Source: Methylobacterium brachythecii
Lineage (GTDB): Bacteria; Pseudomonadota; Alphaproteobacteria; Rhizobiales; Beijerinckiaceae
Assembly (NCBI RefSeq): GCF_014196345.1
Contig: NZ_JACIDN010000001.1
Span: 310,001 to 374,000, forward strand
DNA length: 64,000 nt
Reading direction: 5' to 3'
Shown: positions 52,173 through 59,991 of the stretch, piece by piece
Layout of the letters: each line of letters opens with the position of its first letter
How positions within the stretch are numbered: the first letter of the stretch is position 1
Notes under the pieces: model-generated
What the model was told of the DNA's origin: nothing
The model's input: the letters and a program-made list of their open reading frames with translations, nothing else
The model's database searches: none
Program-made: the position numbers and the translations under genes

Positions 52173-52601
52173 TCAGCTCATCGGGTCGAGCCAGATGCGC
52201 CAGGATTCGGAGCCGCTGACCTGGAGCGAATAGGTGCCGGGCTTCTCGATGACGTAGGTCGAGGTGCCGCCGCCCCCGATGTGAAGGTTCTGGACGATGC
52301 CGCCTCGTCCATCCTTGAGGTACATGACGAAGATCGGCCCATCGCTCTCGTAGCGAAGCACGGTGGGCGCGGTGACCTCGAAGTTCTCGGTCTGGGCCGT
52401 CAAGCGCCCCTGCCAGCGCGGCGGCGAGAGCAGGTTGGTGAGCTTGTCGTAACAGCGCAGCCGCTCGTGCTCGTCTTCGAGCGCCCGGCATTTGGCGAAG
52501 CCGTGCCGGATGGTGTTGTCGGCCCCGGGATCGGTGGCGAATGCAGGGCCGGCTAACACGGTGACGAGACCCAGCAGCGAAACCGTGACGGTTCCCCTCA
52601 C
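52173..52601 (-). CDS. Hypothetical secreted protein of the quinoprotein operon
   Basis: The product is 142 residues, with ATG overlapping the pentapeptide gene's stop (ATGA). A signal peptide (cleavage near AFATDP) precedes CRALEDEHERLRCYDKL, the Cys/Arg-Leu/Cys-Tyr-Asp pattern also found in VasI-like secreted proteins. The C-terminal half, with IGGGGTSTYVIEKPGTYSL, looks like an all-beta jelly-roll. I know no function. Its place between the pentapeptide protein and PedF suggests an accessory in alcohol oxidation. Confidence 0.68.
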   Translation of the reverse strand: MRGTVTVSLLGLVTVLAGPAFATDPGADNTIRHGFAKCRALEDEHERLRCYDKLTNLLSPPRWQGRLTAQTENFEVTAPTVLRYESDGPIFVMYLKDGRGGIVQNLHIGGGGTSTYVIEKPGTYSLQVSGSESWRIWLDPMS

Positions 52602-53299
52602 TGGGCTGCCTTCTCGTCGCTCTCGTCGTGCTGCGGCGCGGGCGCCTCCGGGTAGAGTTCCCAGACCGGCTTATCGCTCTGCCAGTGGACCGGGCAGCCC
52701 TTGCAATCCGGCATCCAGGCATCCTGGAAGATCGCGAACCGGATCTTGGCGCCGTCCATCACGGCACCTTTCAGGTTCGCCTCGTAGAACTTGGCTTCCT
52801 GCATGTCCGTGTTGACAAACTTGGCACCGACGAACTGGGCGCGCTTGGCCTGGACCATCTCCAGGTCCGCGACCGTGAAGTCCGAGCCGCTGAAGTCGCC
52901 TCCGGCGATGCGGGCATGATCGAAATTCGCGCCGACGAAAGAGGCGTTCGTCGCCTTCACGCCCTGCATGAAGGCGATCTGGAGCTGGGCGCCGCCGAGA
53001 TTCGCCCCGTCGAGGCGGCTGCCCCTCAGGTTCGCGCCGCGCAGGTCGGCCCGGGCGAGGTTGGCGCCGGTGAGGTCTGCCCCACCGAGATCGGCATTCT
53101 TGAGGTCCGCGTGGCGGAGATCGGCGCCTGGGCACTTCGCCTTCGGGCCGATGGTGCAGCCGTTGATCACCCAGGGATCGGGCCGTTCTTCCTTGTTGTT
53201 GATGACGTTCTGCGCGACGGCCGGAAACGGGGCGGCGATGGCGAGGCAGAGGCTGGCGATCAGAAACGCGCGGGATGAGGTGCGGCGACGGGCCGACAT
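52598..53299 (-). CDS. Secreted pentapeptide repeat protein of the quinoprotein cluster
   Basis: The product is 233 residues, with CAGGAG eight bases before ATG. A signal peptide (cleavage near AVAQNV) is followed by a CxxxxxxxxC loop (NGCTIGPKAKCPGADLRHAD) and about 20 A(D/N)LXX repeats (ADLRHADLKNADLGGADL), which fold as a right-handed quadrilateral helix. A late CKGCPVHW adds two Cys. A pentapeptide gene stands in the same position beside ExaA/PedE genes of pseudomonads. Its role in the system is unknown. Confidence 0.87.
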   Translation of the reverse strand: MSARRRTSSRAFLIASLCLAIAAPFPAVAQNVINNKEERPDPWVINGCTIGPKAKCPGADLRHADLKNADLGGADLTGANLARADLRGANLRGSRLDGANLGGAQLQIAFMQGVKATNASFVGANFDHARIAGGDFSGSDFTVADLEMVQAKRAQFVGAKFVNTDMQEAKFYEANLKGAVMDGAKIRFAIFQDAWMPDCKGCPVHWQSDKPVWELYPEAPAPQHDESDEKAAQ

Positions 53300-53382
53300 G
53301 GGTCAGCTCCTGAATGGTGACGCGAAAGACAAGGGTCCGGACCCGTTCGAACTCTCCCGAATGTCGACCGCCCGGACGGCGA

Positions 53383-53413
53383 AGCCCGGGGATGCGTGCA
53401 GCATCCCCGGGCT
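53383..53413 (-). terminator. Strong hairpin between the dehydrogenase and downstream genes
   Basis: AGCCCGGGGATGC (53383-53395) pairs perfectly with GCATCCCCGGGCT (53401-53413) over a 5-base loop. It lies 14 bases after the dehydrogenase stop and 84 bases before the pentapeptide gene. No T-run follows on the minus strand, so it may be a partial terminator or a 3' stabiliser that leaves the dehydrogenase message in excess. Confidence 0.7.
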
Positions 53414-53426
53414 CGTTTTCACGCGC

Positions 53427-55316
53427 TCACTCGGCGGAAGCCGTGTCGCTCGGCAGTTCGAACACCCAGAACGAGCCGCCCTGAGAGACGAGCTTGGTCT
53501 GGTCGGCCATGTCGCCGCCCCACAGCGGCACGGCGCCGCCGTAGCCGGACGAGATGCCGACGTACTGCTTGCCGTCCATCTCCCAGGTCGTCGGAACCGA
53601 GACCACGCCGGAGCCGGTCTGGAAGGCCCAGAGCTCCTTGCCGTTCTTGGCGTCGAAGGCCTTGAAGAAGCCGTCCGAGGTGCCCTGGAAGACCAGGCCG
53701 CCCTTGGTGGTCATCGAGCCGCCCCAGAGCGGCATGTGCTCGAGGTGCTCCCAGACGATCTTGCCGGTCTTCGGGTCGAGGGCGCGCAGGGCACCGACGT
53801 GGGTGTCGAACTTGCGGTGGATGCGGAAGCCCTGACCGAGATAGGCCGAACCCGCCTTATAGGTGACGTTCTCGGTCCAGTAGTCTTCCTTCCAGTCGTT
53901 CGACGGGATGTAGAACAGGCCCGTCTGCTGGGAGTAGGACATCGGCGACCAGTTCTTGCCGCCGAGGAAGTTCGGCGTCACCTCGATCGACTTGCCCTTG
54001 GTCTGGCCCTCTTCCGGCATCGGCGGACGCTGGCCCTCGTTCTCGATCGGACGGCCGGTCTTCAGGTCGAAACCCTTGGCCCAGCTGATGTCCTTCACGA
54101 AGGGGTAGGCGGCAACGAGCGAGGTCGGCTTGTTGATTTGGCCGTCACGGGCGGTGAGCTTGTCCGTGTCGGTCAGGAAGAAGAAGCCGTTGCGGTCGGC
54201 GTGCGCGCCGAGACGCACTTTCTTGCCGTCCTTCTCCATGTCGAAGAGGATGATCTCGTTGTTACCCGAGAAGTCCCAGGCGTCGTTCGGGGTGTGCTGG
54301 AAGAAGCCCACCGGCTCGCCCGTCGACGGCTCGATATAGACCTGACCCGAGGTGTAGAGGCTGTCGCCCGGGGACCGGTAGTGGGTGTTCCACGGAGCCG
54401 GGTTGCCGGTACCGATGATGAAGGTGTTGGTCTTCTCGTCGTAGACGCCGGTCTGCCAGGGAGCGCCGCCGCCGTGGTGCCAGGCCTCGACCTTCTTGCC
54501 GTCCTTCTCGGGCCAGGACGGAGCCTTGGCATCGCCCGTCGTCACGGAGTCCTTGCCGTTGAGGCGACCCATATGGCCCTCGACGAGGGGGCGCATCCAG
54601 ATCTCTTCGCCGGTCTCGGGATCGCGGCCGTAGAGCTTGCCGACGGCGCCGAACTCGTCGCCCGAATTGCCGTGGATCAAGAAGACTTTGCCAGTCTTCT
54701 TGTCCTTGATGATGTTCGGAGCGCCGGAATACGCGTAGCCGGCGGAGTGATCGTCGAACTTCTTGCTCCAGACCACCTTACCGGTCTTGGCATCGAGCGC
54801 GTACATCGAGGCATCGAGCGTCCCGAAATAGATCTTGCCGTTGTAGATCGCAGCGCCGCGGCTGACGACGTCGCAGCAGGGGCGGATGTCGTCGGGAAGA
54901 CGGGCGGCGAAGCCCCAGATCTTCTTGCCGGTCTTGGCGTCGAGGGCGAAGATGCGCGAGTAGGACGCCGTGATGTAGATGATCCCGTCATGGACCAGCG
55001 CTTGGCCTTCCTGGCCGCGCTGCTTCTCGTCTCCGAACGAGAACGACCATTTCGGCTTCAGCAGGCCGACGTTCTTGGTGTTGACCTTGTCGAGGTTCGA
55101 ATAGCGCTGGGCCTTGATGCCCATGCCGTACATCAGGATGTCCTTGTCGGTCTCCTGATCGTGGAGGATGTCCTCCCAGGTGACGTTGCTGGCCGATGCC
55201 TTCTGGGCCGTCTCGGCAGCAGTCGGACCCGCCAGCAGCAGGCCGGACAGGATCAGCGACGACGCGGTCGCAAGCATCAGCGTCCGGGGCAGATGCCCCG
55301 CGTTCTTCCTGGCCAT
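53427..55316 (-). CDS. exaA: PQQ-dependent ethanol dehydrogenase, calcium type (ExaA/PedE-like)
   Basis: ATG at 55316 follows GGGAGGGAG and gives 629 residues with a signal peptide (cleavage near PTAAET). Beta-propeller blades carry the W-motif repeats. The vicinal disulfide C147-C148 (RPCCDVV), metal ligands E221 (SGDEFGAVG) and N305 (GTGNPAPWN) and catalytic D348 (NDAWDFSGNNE) are present. Position 350 is Ser; lanthanide enzymes (XoxF, ExaF, PedH) have Asp there, so this should use calcium. It oxidises ethanol or other alcohols in the periplasm, passing electrons to the PedF cytochrome. It leads a nine-gene cluster. Confidence 0.92.
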   Translation of the reverse strand: MARKNAGHLPRTLMLATASSLILSGLLLAGPTAAETAQKASASNVTWEDILHDQETDKDILMYGMGIKAQRYSNLDKVNTKNVGLLKPKWSFSFGDEKQRGQEGQALVHDGIIYITASYSRIFALDAKTGKKIWGFAARLPDDIRPCCDVVSRGAAIYNGKIYFGTLDASMYALDAKTGKVVWSKKFDDHSAGYAYSGAPNIIKDKKTGKVFLIHGNSGDEFGAVGKLYGRDPETGEEIWMRPLVEGHMGRLNGKDSVTTGDAKAPSWPEKDGKKVEAWHHGGGAPWQTGVYDEKTNTFIIGTGNPAPWNTHYRSPGDSLYTSGQVYIEPSTGEPVGFFQHTPNDAWDFSGNNEIILFDMEKDGKKVRLGAHADRNGFFFLTDTDKLTARDGQINKPTSLVAAYPFVKDISWAKGFDLKTGRPIENEGQRPPMPEEGQTKGKSIEVTPNFLGGKNWSPMSYSQQTGLFYIPSNDWKEDYWTENVTYKAGSAYLGQGFRIHRKFDTHVGALRALDPKTGKIVWEHLEHMPLWGGSMTTKGGLVFQGTSDGFFKAFDAKNGKELWAFQTGSGVVSVPTTWEMDGKQYVGISSGYGGAVPLWGGDMADQTKLVSQGGSFWVFELPSDTASAE

Positions 55317-55735
55317 GCGTTTCTCCCTCCCGGTCTTGATCACGAGGTCGGACCGGCTGTTGGCGTTGAGATGTTCGCGTCGATGGTTCGACGTCGCAGT
55401 CTTGGATCGTCGTGCTTCACCGCCAGCGTTGCGGCTCACACCTGGACCGCCATTCGGAGCGGCCTCGACGCAACCTATGACGGAAGATCAGGCAACCGCA
55501 TCCTAACTTTTGGCTATAACGCTTATTGTGCTCTTATGAACGGGAACATTGCGCAATGCTAATTGCCAGCAGTCAATGTTCGCGAGACTTGTTGTAAATA
55601 AGCGATTTGTTAAAGCCGAAAGACTTGACGGCGTTCGTGCCGCTCGAACTATTTTATGCCGCGCTGCTGATACCGACCGATGGACCGGTCCGTTCCGTGC
55701 CGAGGCGATCGGAACCGTCGACCAGGGAGCATCCC
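55317..55735. other. Divergent promoter region of exaA-like gene and response regulator
   Basis: This 419-base region is the most AT-rich part of the locus (55490-55665). A perfect palindrome CATTGCGCAATG lies at 55547-55558. For the plus strand, TTGACG (55625-55630) with ACTATT 17 bases later (55648-55653) could be -35 and -10 elements. No gene is supported. Confidence 0.5.
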
Positions 55736-56389
55736 GTGCACTTCATCCTCGTCGACGATCATCCGCTGTTCCGCGAGGCGCTGCGCAGCATGATCCGCCT
55801 CGGCCTTCCTCACGCGAGGATCGACGAGGCCGACTCGATTCAGGCGGCCAAGACCGTCCTCGGCGACCGGCCGGCCGTCGACCTGATCATGCTCGACCTG
55901 TCGATGACGGGCGTGACGGGCTTTGACGGGCTCATGTCCCTGCGCATCGCCTATCCGCGCATCCCGATCGTGGTGGTCTCGGCGCTGGACGAGCCCCGGA
56001 TCGTGCGCGAGGCGCTGCAGCTCGGCGCCGCCGGCTTCGTCCCGAAATCGTCCGGCAAGTCGGTCTACATGCAGGCGATCCAGGAGATCGTCAGCGGCTC
56101 GATCTTCGTGCCCGCCTCGGTGAATTTGAGCATGGATCGCACCGATCCACGCCGGCACGAGGCTCCGCCCGCCGCCGAGCGGATACGCACTCTGACGCCG
56201 GCCCAGATGAACGTCCTGACCCTGATCAAGCGGGGCAAGATCAACAAGCAGATCGCCTACGAACTCGGAATCGGCGACTCGATGGTGAAGGCGCATGTCT
56301 CCGAGATCATGCGCAAGCTCGGCGTGAGCAACCGGACCCAGGTCGCGATCTGCGCCTCCTCGCTCGACTTCGACCGCGTCGGCCTCTGA
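55736..56389 (+). CDS. NarL/LuxR family response regulator
   Basis: GTG at 55736, with AGGGAG upstream, gives 217 residues. The receiver domain starts FILVDDHPLFREALRSMI, has the phospho-acceptor D54 (IMLDLSM) and late Lys in FVPKSSGK. The LuxR helix-turn-helix is TPAQMNVLTLIKRGKINKQI and MVKAHVSEIMRKLGVSNRT. It is divergent from the quinoprotein dehydrogenase, the position held by ExaE/AgmR-like regulators of ethanol oxidation in pseudomonads, so it may activate exaA. No sensor kinase gene is adjacent. Confidence 0.88.
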   Translation: MHFILVDDHPLFREALRSMIRLGLPHARIDEADSIQAAKTVLGDRPAVDLIMLDLSMTGVTGFDGLMSLRIAYPRIPIVVVSALDEPRIVREALQLGAAGFVPKSSGKSVYMQAIQEIVSGSIFVPASVNLSMDRTDPRRHEAPPAAERIRTLTPAQMNVLTLIKRGKINKQIAYELGIGDSMVKAHVSEIMRKLGVSNRTQVAICASSLDFDRVGL

Positions 56390-56524
56390 CGGCGCGCTCC
56401 GTCCTCGGCGATCGCCCGGCGACGGCTTTTCTTTACGGTTCTCCCCGCAGTATCGCGACCGCACGCCACGGCCCTCGAGGGGTGCCGCGCGGCCGCGACG
56501 GCCGCGTCCGGGAACCGAGACGGC

Positions 56525-58516
56525 ATGAGCCAAGGGCCCGTTCCCCCCCCCGACGACCACGGCGTCGCCGACTGGCCCGAGGGCTCCGCGCCGGCGCCCC
56601 TGCCCGATTCCCTGCCGGATGGTCGCCCTTGGCCATTGATCGCCGTCACGGTCGTCCGGGACGATGGCGGTGCCGCCCTCGCGGCGACGCTCGCCTCGCT
56701 CGACGGCCAGGCCTATCCACGGCTTCATCATGACGCCCGCGAGGTTGCCGCGGCCGAGACCGATCCCGCGGATCGGATCGATGCGGATTACCGGCTCTGG
56801 CTGCGGGCGGGCGACCTGCTGGCACCGGGGGCGCTCTCGGCGCTCTGCCTGGAGGCGGAGCTGTCGGGCGCGGGCGCGGTAGCTGGCCTGCGCGTGTTGT
56901 TCGCGGGCGAAGTCCACGGTCTGGACTTGCTCGGCGCGCCGGGCGTCGCGTCGTGCGGGGAGGGGGAGCCGTTCGACTGCGGCGACATCCTGGTCTCGCG
57001 CGAATCCCTCGGCCATCTCGGACTCCTCGCGAGCTCCGCTCCACCAGCCTCGGAGAGCCTCTGGTCTCGCCTGGCCGCGGCCGGAGTCCGGACGTCGCGG
57101 ATCGGGCGCCCGGTGCTGCTTCGGCGCGAGCCGGCGGGCGGCCCTCCGCCATCCGGGCTGTCCGTCGCGTCGCTGACCGATCTTGGCCATGGCGGCGGCG
57201 CCGGCATCGCCCATCGCCGCCTCGGCGAGGCGCTTGAACTGGCCGGTCACCGGATCGCGCATCTCAGGCTGGCCGACGAATCGCCCCCGGCCGCGGCCGA
57301 GTGGAGCGACCGTTTTTCGCGCACCGAAGCGGCGATCGTGTCCGGCAGTTACGACCTCGTGCTCGCGGGCAACCTCCACGGGGCGACGCGGGGCGGAGGC
57401 TTCGTCGGACGCCTGGCCGCCGCGCTGCCGACGGCGATTGCCCTGCACGATCTCTTCCCGCTGACCGGGCGGTGCGCGCATCCCAAGGATTGCCCGGTGA
57501 TCGCGAGCGGCTGTGACGCGCGCTGCCCGACGCCCACCGAATATCCGCAACTCGCCCCGGGCCGCATCGCCGGCGCCTTCGCTGCGAAGCGGCAGGCCCT
57601 CGCCGCGCCGCTGCTCCTCGCCAATTCGGACTGGACCGAGAGCCGTGCCCGGGCGCTCGCGCCCGCGGGCACGGCCATCGCCCCGATCCGGCTGGCCTTT
57701 CCCACCGGCGTGTTTCGCCCACGCGACCGGGCGGCGCTGCGCCGCGAGCTCGGGTTGCCGGAGCACGACGTCCTCGTGCTGTTCGCCGCGGTGATCGCCG
57801 ATGCGCCGGACAAGGGTTTCGACGACCTCGTCGCCACGATCGCGCAGGTGGCGCGACCGGGTGTGGGCTTCGTCGCGGTCGGCCGCCTCGACGATCCCGG
57901 CGTGTTCGGGCTTCCCGGCCTGCATGTGCCCGGCCTGATCGGCGACGAGGAGACGCTGGCGCAATGGTACGGGGCCTGCGACGTCTACCTCACCGCGAGC
58001 CGGCTCGAGACCCTCGGCCAGACCCCGATCGAGGCAGGCCTGTGCGGCACGCCAACGGTGGCCTACCGGTCCACAGGCCTGACCTCGGCGGTGATCGATG
58101 GCGTCACCGGCCTCCTCGTCGAGCCGCGCGAGGACGCGCTGGCGGAAGGCCTGGACCGGCTGATCGCCGATGCGGCCCTACGGCGGCGGCTCGGCGCCTT
58201 CGCCCGCATCGTGCTGGAGAGCCGTTTCAGCCACGCCGCCGCCGCCGTGTCGCTGAACGACGCCCTCGCCGGCTGGCCGGGAATGCCGGGCATGGCGCCG
58301 GAAACAAGGCTGCGCTTCCGCCCCGAGATGCTCCGGCATTTCGCCTTCGCCAGGGATCGGCAGGCCGGAGCGCGCGGCCTCGTCGCCGTTCCCTCGCGGC
58401 CAGCGGTCCGCCTGCTGCGCCGGGCGAAGCAGGCTGTGCTCGGCCGCGGCATGCCGCTCTGGATGCGCCGGGCACTCTACGCCGCTGCCCTGCTCCGCCG
58501 TAGGGTCTCCCGATGA
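56525..58516 (+). CDS. Large glycosyltransferase with GT4 C-terminal domain
   Basis: The product is 663 residues. Residues 30-200 look like a degenerate GT-A (family 2) domain: WPLIAVTVVRDDGGAALAAT and LRAGDLLAPGALSALCLEA fit that fold, but no clear DxD motif is kept. Residues 215-600 are a GT-B family 4 domain with LTDLGHGGGAGIAHRRLGEA at the start, FAAVIADAPDKGFDDLV at the domain hinge and the donor site SRLETLGQTPIEAGLCGTP. The C-terminus is very basic. It overlaps the next glycosyltransferase by four bases, forming an exopolysaccharide operon. Sugar specificity is unknown. Confidence 0.83.
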   Translation: MSQGPVPPPDDHGVADWPEGSAPAPLPDSLPDGRPWPLIAVTVVRDDGGAALAATLASLDGQAYPRLHHDAREVAAAETDPADRIDADYRLWLRAGDLLAPGALSALCLEAELSGAGAVAGLRVLFAGEVHGLDLLGAPGVASCGEGEPFDCGDILVSRESLGHLGLLASSAPPASESLWSRLAAAGVRTSRIGRPVLLRREPAGGPPPSGLSVASLTDLGHGGGAGIAHRRLGEALELAGHRIAHLRLADESPPAAAEWSDRFSRTEAAIVSGSYDLVLAGNLHGATRGGGFVGRLAAALPTAIALHDLFPLTGRCAHPKDCPVIASGCDARCPTPTEYPQLAPGRIAGAFAAKRQALAAPLLLANSDWTESRARALAPAGTAIAPIRLAFPTGVFRPRDRAALRRELGLPEHDVLVLFAAVIADAPDKGFDDLVATIAQVARPGVGFVAVGRLDDPGVFGLPGLHVPGLIGDEETLAQWYGACDVYLTASRLETLGQTPIEAGLCGTPTVAYRSTGLTSAVIDGVTGLLVEPREDALAEGLDRLIADAALRRRLGAFARIVLESRFSHAAAAVSLNDALAGWPGMPGMAPETRLRFRPEMLRHFAFARDRQAGARGLVAVPSRPAVRLLRRAKQAVLGRGMPLWMRRALYAAALLRRRVSR

Positions 58517-59598
58517 CAGCCCCCGCCCCGCGCCGCCTCTACATCGACCAGACCAACATCCGCGGGCCCGTCACCGGAATCGAGCGCGTCGCCCTCGACC
58601 TGTTCGCCCCCGAGCGTCTGGCGCCGCACGAGGTTCGCCTGTTGCGCTCCCCGAATCTCCCCCGGATGATCCTCGATCAGCACTTGGCCCTGCCTGCGCG
58701 CGGGCTCGCCGACTCGTCGGCGCTGTTCCTGTTTCCCGGCTTCCCGCCGGGACCGCTCGCCCTGGCGCTCGGCCGGCGCTGCGTGACCTACATCCACGAC
58801 ACCTTCCTGGTGACGCGGCCGCAGGATCTGAACTGGCGGGCGCGTGCCTACATGGCGCCGAGCTTCGCCCTGGCCGCGCGGTTCGGGCGGACCTTCCTCG
58901 TCAACTCCCGCACCACCGGCGAGGACCTGCGCAGGCTGTGCCGGCGCGATGCGCTGGTGGCGCTGCTGCGGCCGGCGGTGCGCGACGTGTTCGGCCTCGG
59001 CGATCTCGCAGGGCCGGCCGCCTTTCGGCCGGGCGAGCCCCTGCGGCTGCTGGCAATCGGCACGATCGAGCCGCGCAAGAATTACCCGTCCGCCGTCGCG
59101 ATCGCCGCCGCGCTCAACGCGGCTGGCATTCCTGCCGAGTTGCACCTCGTCGGCCGGGTCGGCTGGGGCCAGTACGCCTTCCTCGACGCGCCGCCGCCCT
59201 TCCTCACCCTGCACGGATATCTCGACGATACCGGGCTGCGCAGCCTGGCGCGACGCTGCCACCTTCTGCTCTCGACGGCGAAGGCGGAAGGGCTCGGCCT
59301 GCCGCTCCTCGAGGTGCAGCACGGCGGCCTGCCGGTGGCGGCGCCTGCCGCGCCGGTCTTCTCCGAGGTGCTCGGCTCCTCGGGCCTGTTCATCGATCCT
59401 GAAAAACCCGAGGACGCGGCCCGGGCGCTTCTCGACGTCGCCCGCTCGGGCCGCCTCGCGCAGGCCGCTGCGGCCTCCCGCGACAACGTCGCCCGTTGGA
59501 ACGGCCTCGCGGCCCGGGATTTCGCCCGGTTCCGCGCCTTTCTGGATCAGGGCGCTACTGCCTATGGCGACCCGGAGGCCGTCGTCCCCGCAGCGTGA
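58513..59598 (+). CDS. Family 4 glycosyltransferase
   Basis: The product is 361 residues; ATG at 58513 overlaps the previous stop (ATGA). YIDQTNIRGPVTGIERVALD starts the acceptor domain; AIGTIEPRKNYPSAVAIAAA opens the donor domain, and STAKAEGLGLPLLEVQHGG has the E-x7-E motif of retaining GT4 enzymes (mannosyl- and galactosyltransferases are common). It probably adds a sugar in exopolysaccharide assembly at the inner membrane. The first stretch resembles WbdA-like transferases, but the sugar cannot be assigned. Confidence 0.87.
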   Translation: MTAPAPRRLYIDQTNIRGPVTGIERVALDLFAPERLAPHEVRLLRSPNLPRMILDQHLALPARGLADSSALFLFPGFPPGPLALALGRRCVTYIHDTFLVTRPQDLNWRARAYMAPSFALAARFGRTFLVNSRTTGEDLRRLCRRDALVALLRPAVRDVFGLGDLAGPAAFRPGEPLRLLAIGTIEPRKNYPSAVAIAAALNAAGIPAELHLVGRVGWGQYAFLDAPPPFLTLHGYLDDTGLRSLARRCHLLLSTAKAEGLGLPLLEVQHGGLPVAAPAAPVFSEVLGSSGLFIDPEKPEDAARALLDVARSGRLAQAAAASRDNVARWNGLAARDFARFRAFLDQGATAYGDPEAVVPAA

Positions 59599-59991
59599 CG
59601 GCGCGGTCCCAGGACCGAAATGCGCGTCCACATGGCGCAACGTATTAACTACGTACCCAATGTACAGCCAAGGGCAGCCGGACGTGAAACCTGGCTTGTT
59701 TCAGGCTGGCACACATGAGACGGCAAGATCGGGCCTCTTCCAGTGCCGAATATGGTTAACGTTATTTTACCGGGACTCTAAAGCACTCGCTGACATCGCG
59801 GTGAGGCCACATTAGCGTGGATATGTCCCGTCTCAGTGCGAAGATCGTCTTGGCATCGGCGTTGCGCATGGTTTCCCATTCATTACCGGACCGTGCCGCG
59901 TCGGCACAGATGGTGATGAGCCGAGACCAACGCCGACCCGCCGGCGGTCCCCGTGACCGACCGGTGGCTGTCGAACCGAGGCAAGAGTGAA
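59599..59991. other. Intergenic region upstream of the Wzz-like gene
   Basis: These 393 bases hold no gene. The middle part (59630-59830) is AT-rich with GGTTAACGTTATTTTACC near 59753 and may contain a promoter. CCTGGC and GCCAGCCTG-like short repeats near 59690-59710 could form a small stem. A GTG at 59953 is an alternative start for the next gene. Confidence 0.4.

Noticed and set aside
53427..55316. Calling the quinoprotein a lanthanide methanol dehydrogenase (XoxF)
   Set aside because: The residue two after the catalytic Asp is Ser, not Asp, and the associated cytochrome is PedF-like rather than XoxG-like.
52968..55562. An 864-codon open frame on the plus strand opposite the quinoprotein dehydrogenase
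   Set aside because: It is the antisense of a certain gene in GC-rich DNA; its translation is Gly/Arg/Val/Leu-rich with no motif.
55649..57964. A 771-codon minus-strand open frame across the response regulator and glycosyltransferase
   Set aside because: Both plus-strand genes have clear family motifs and ribosome binding sites; the antisense product is low-complexity.
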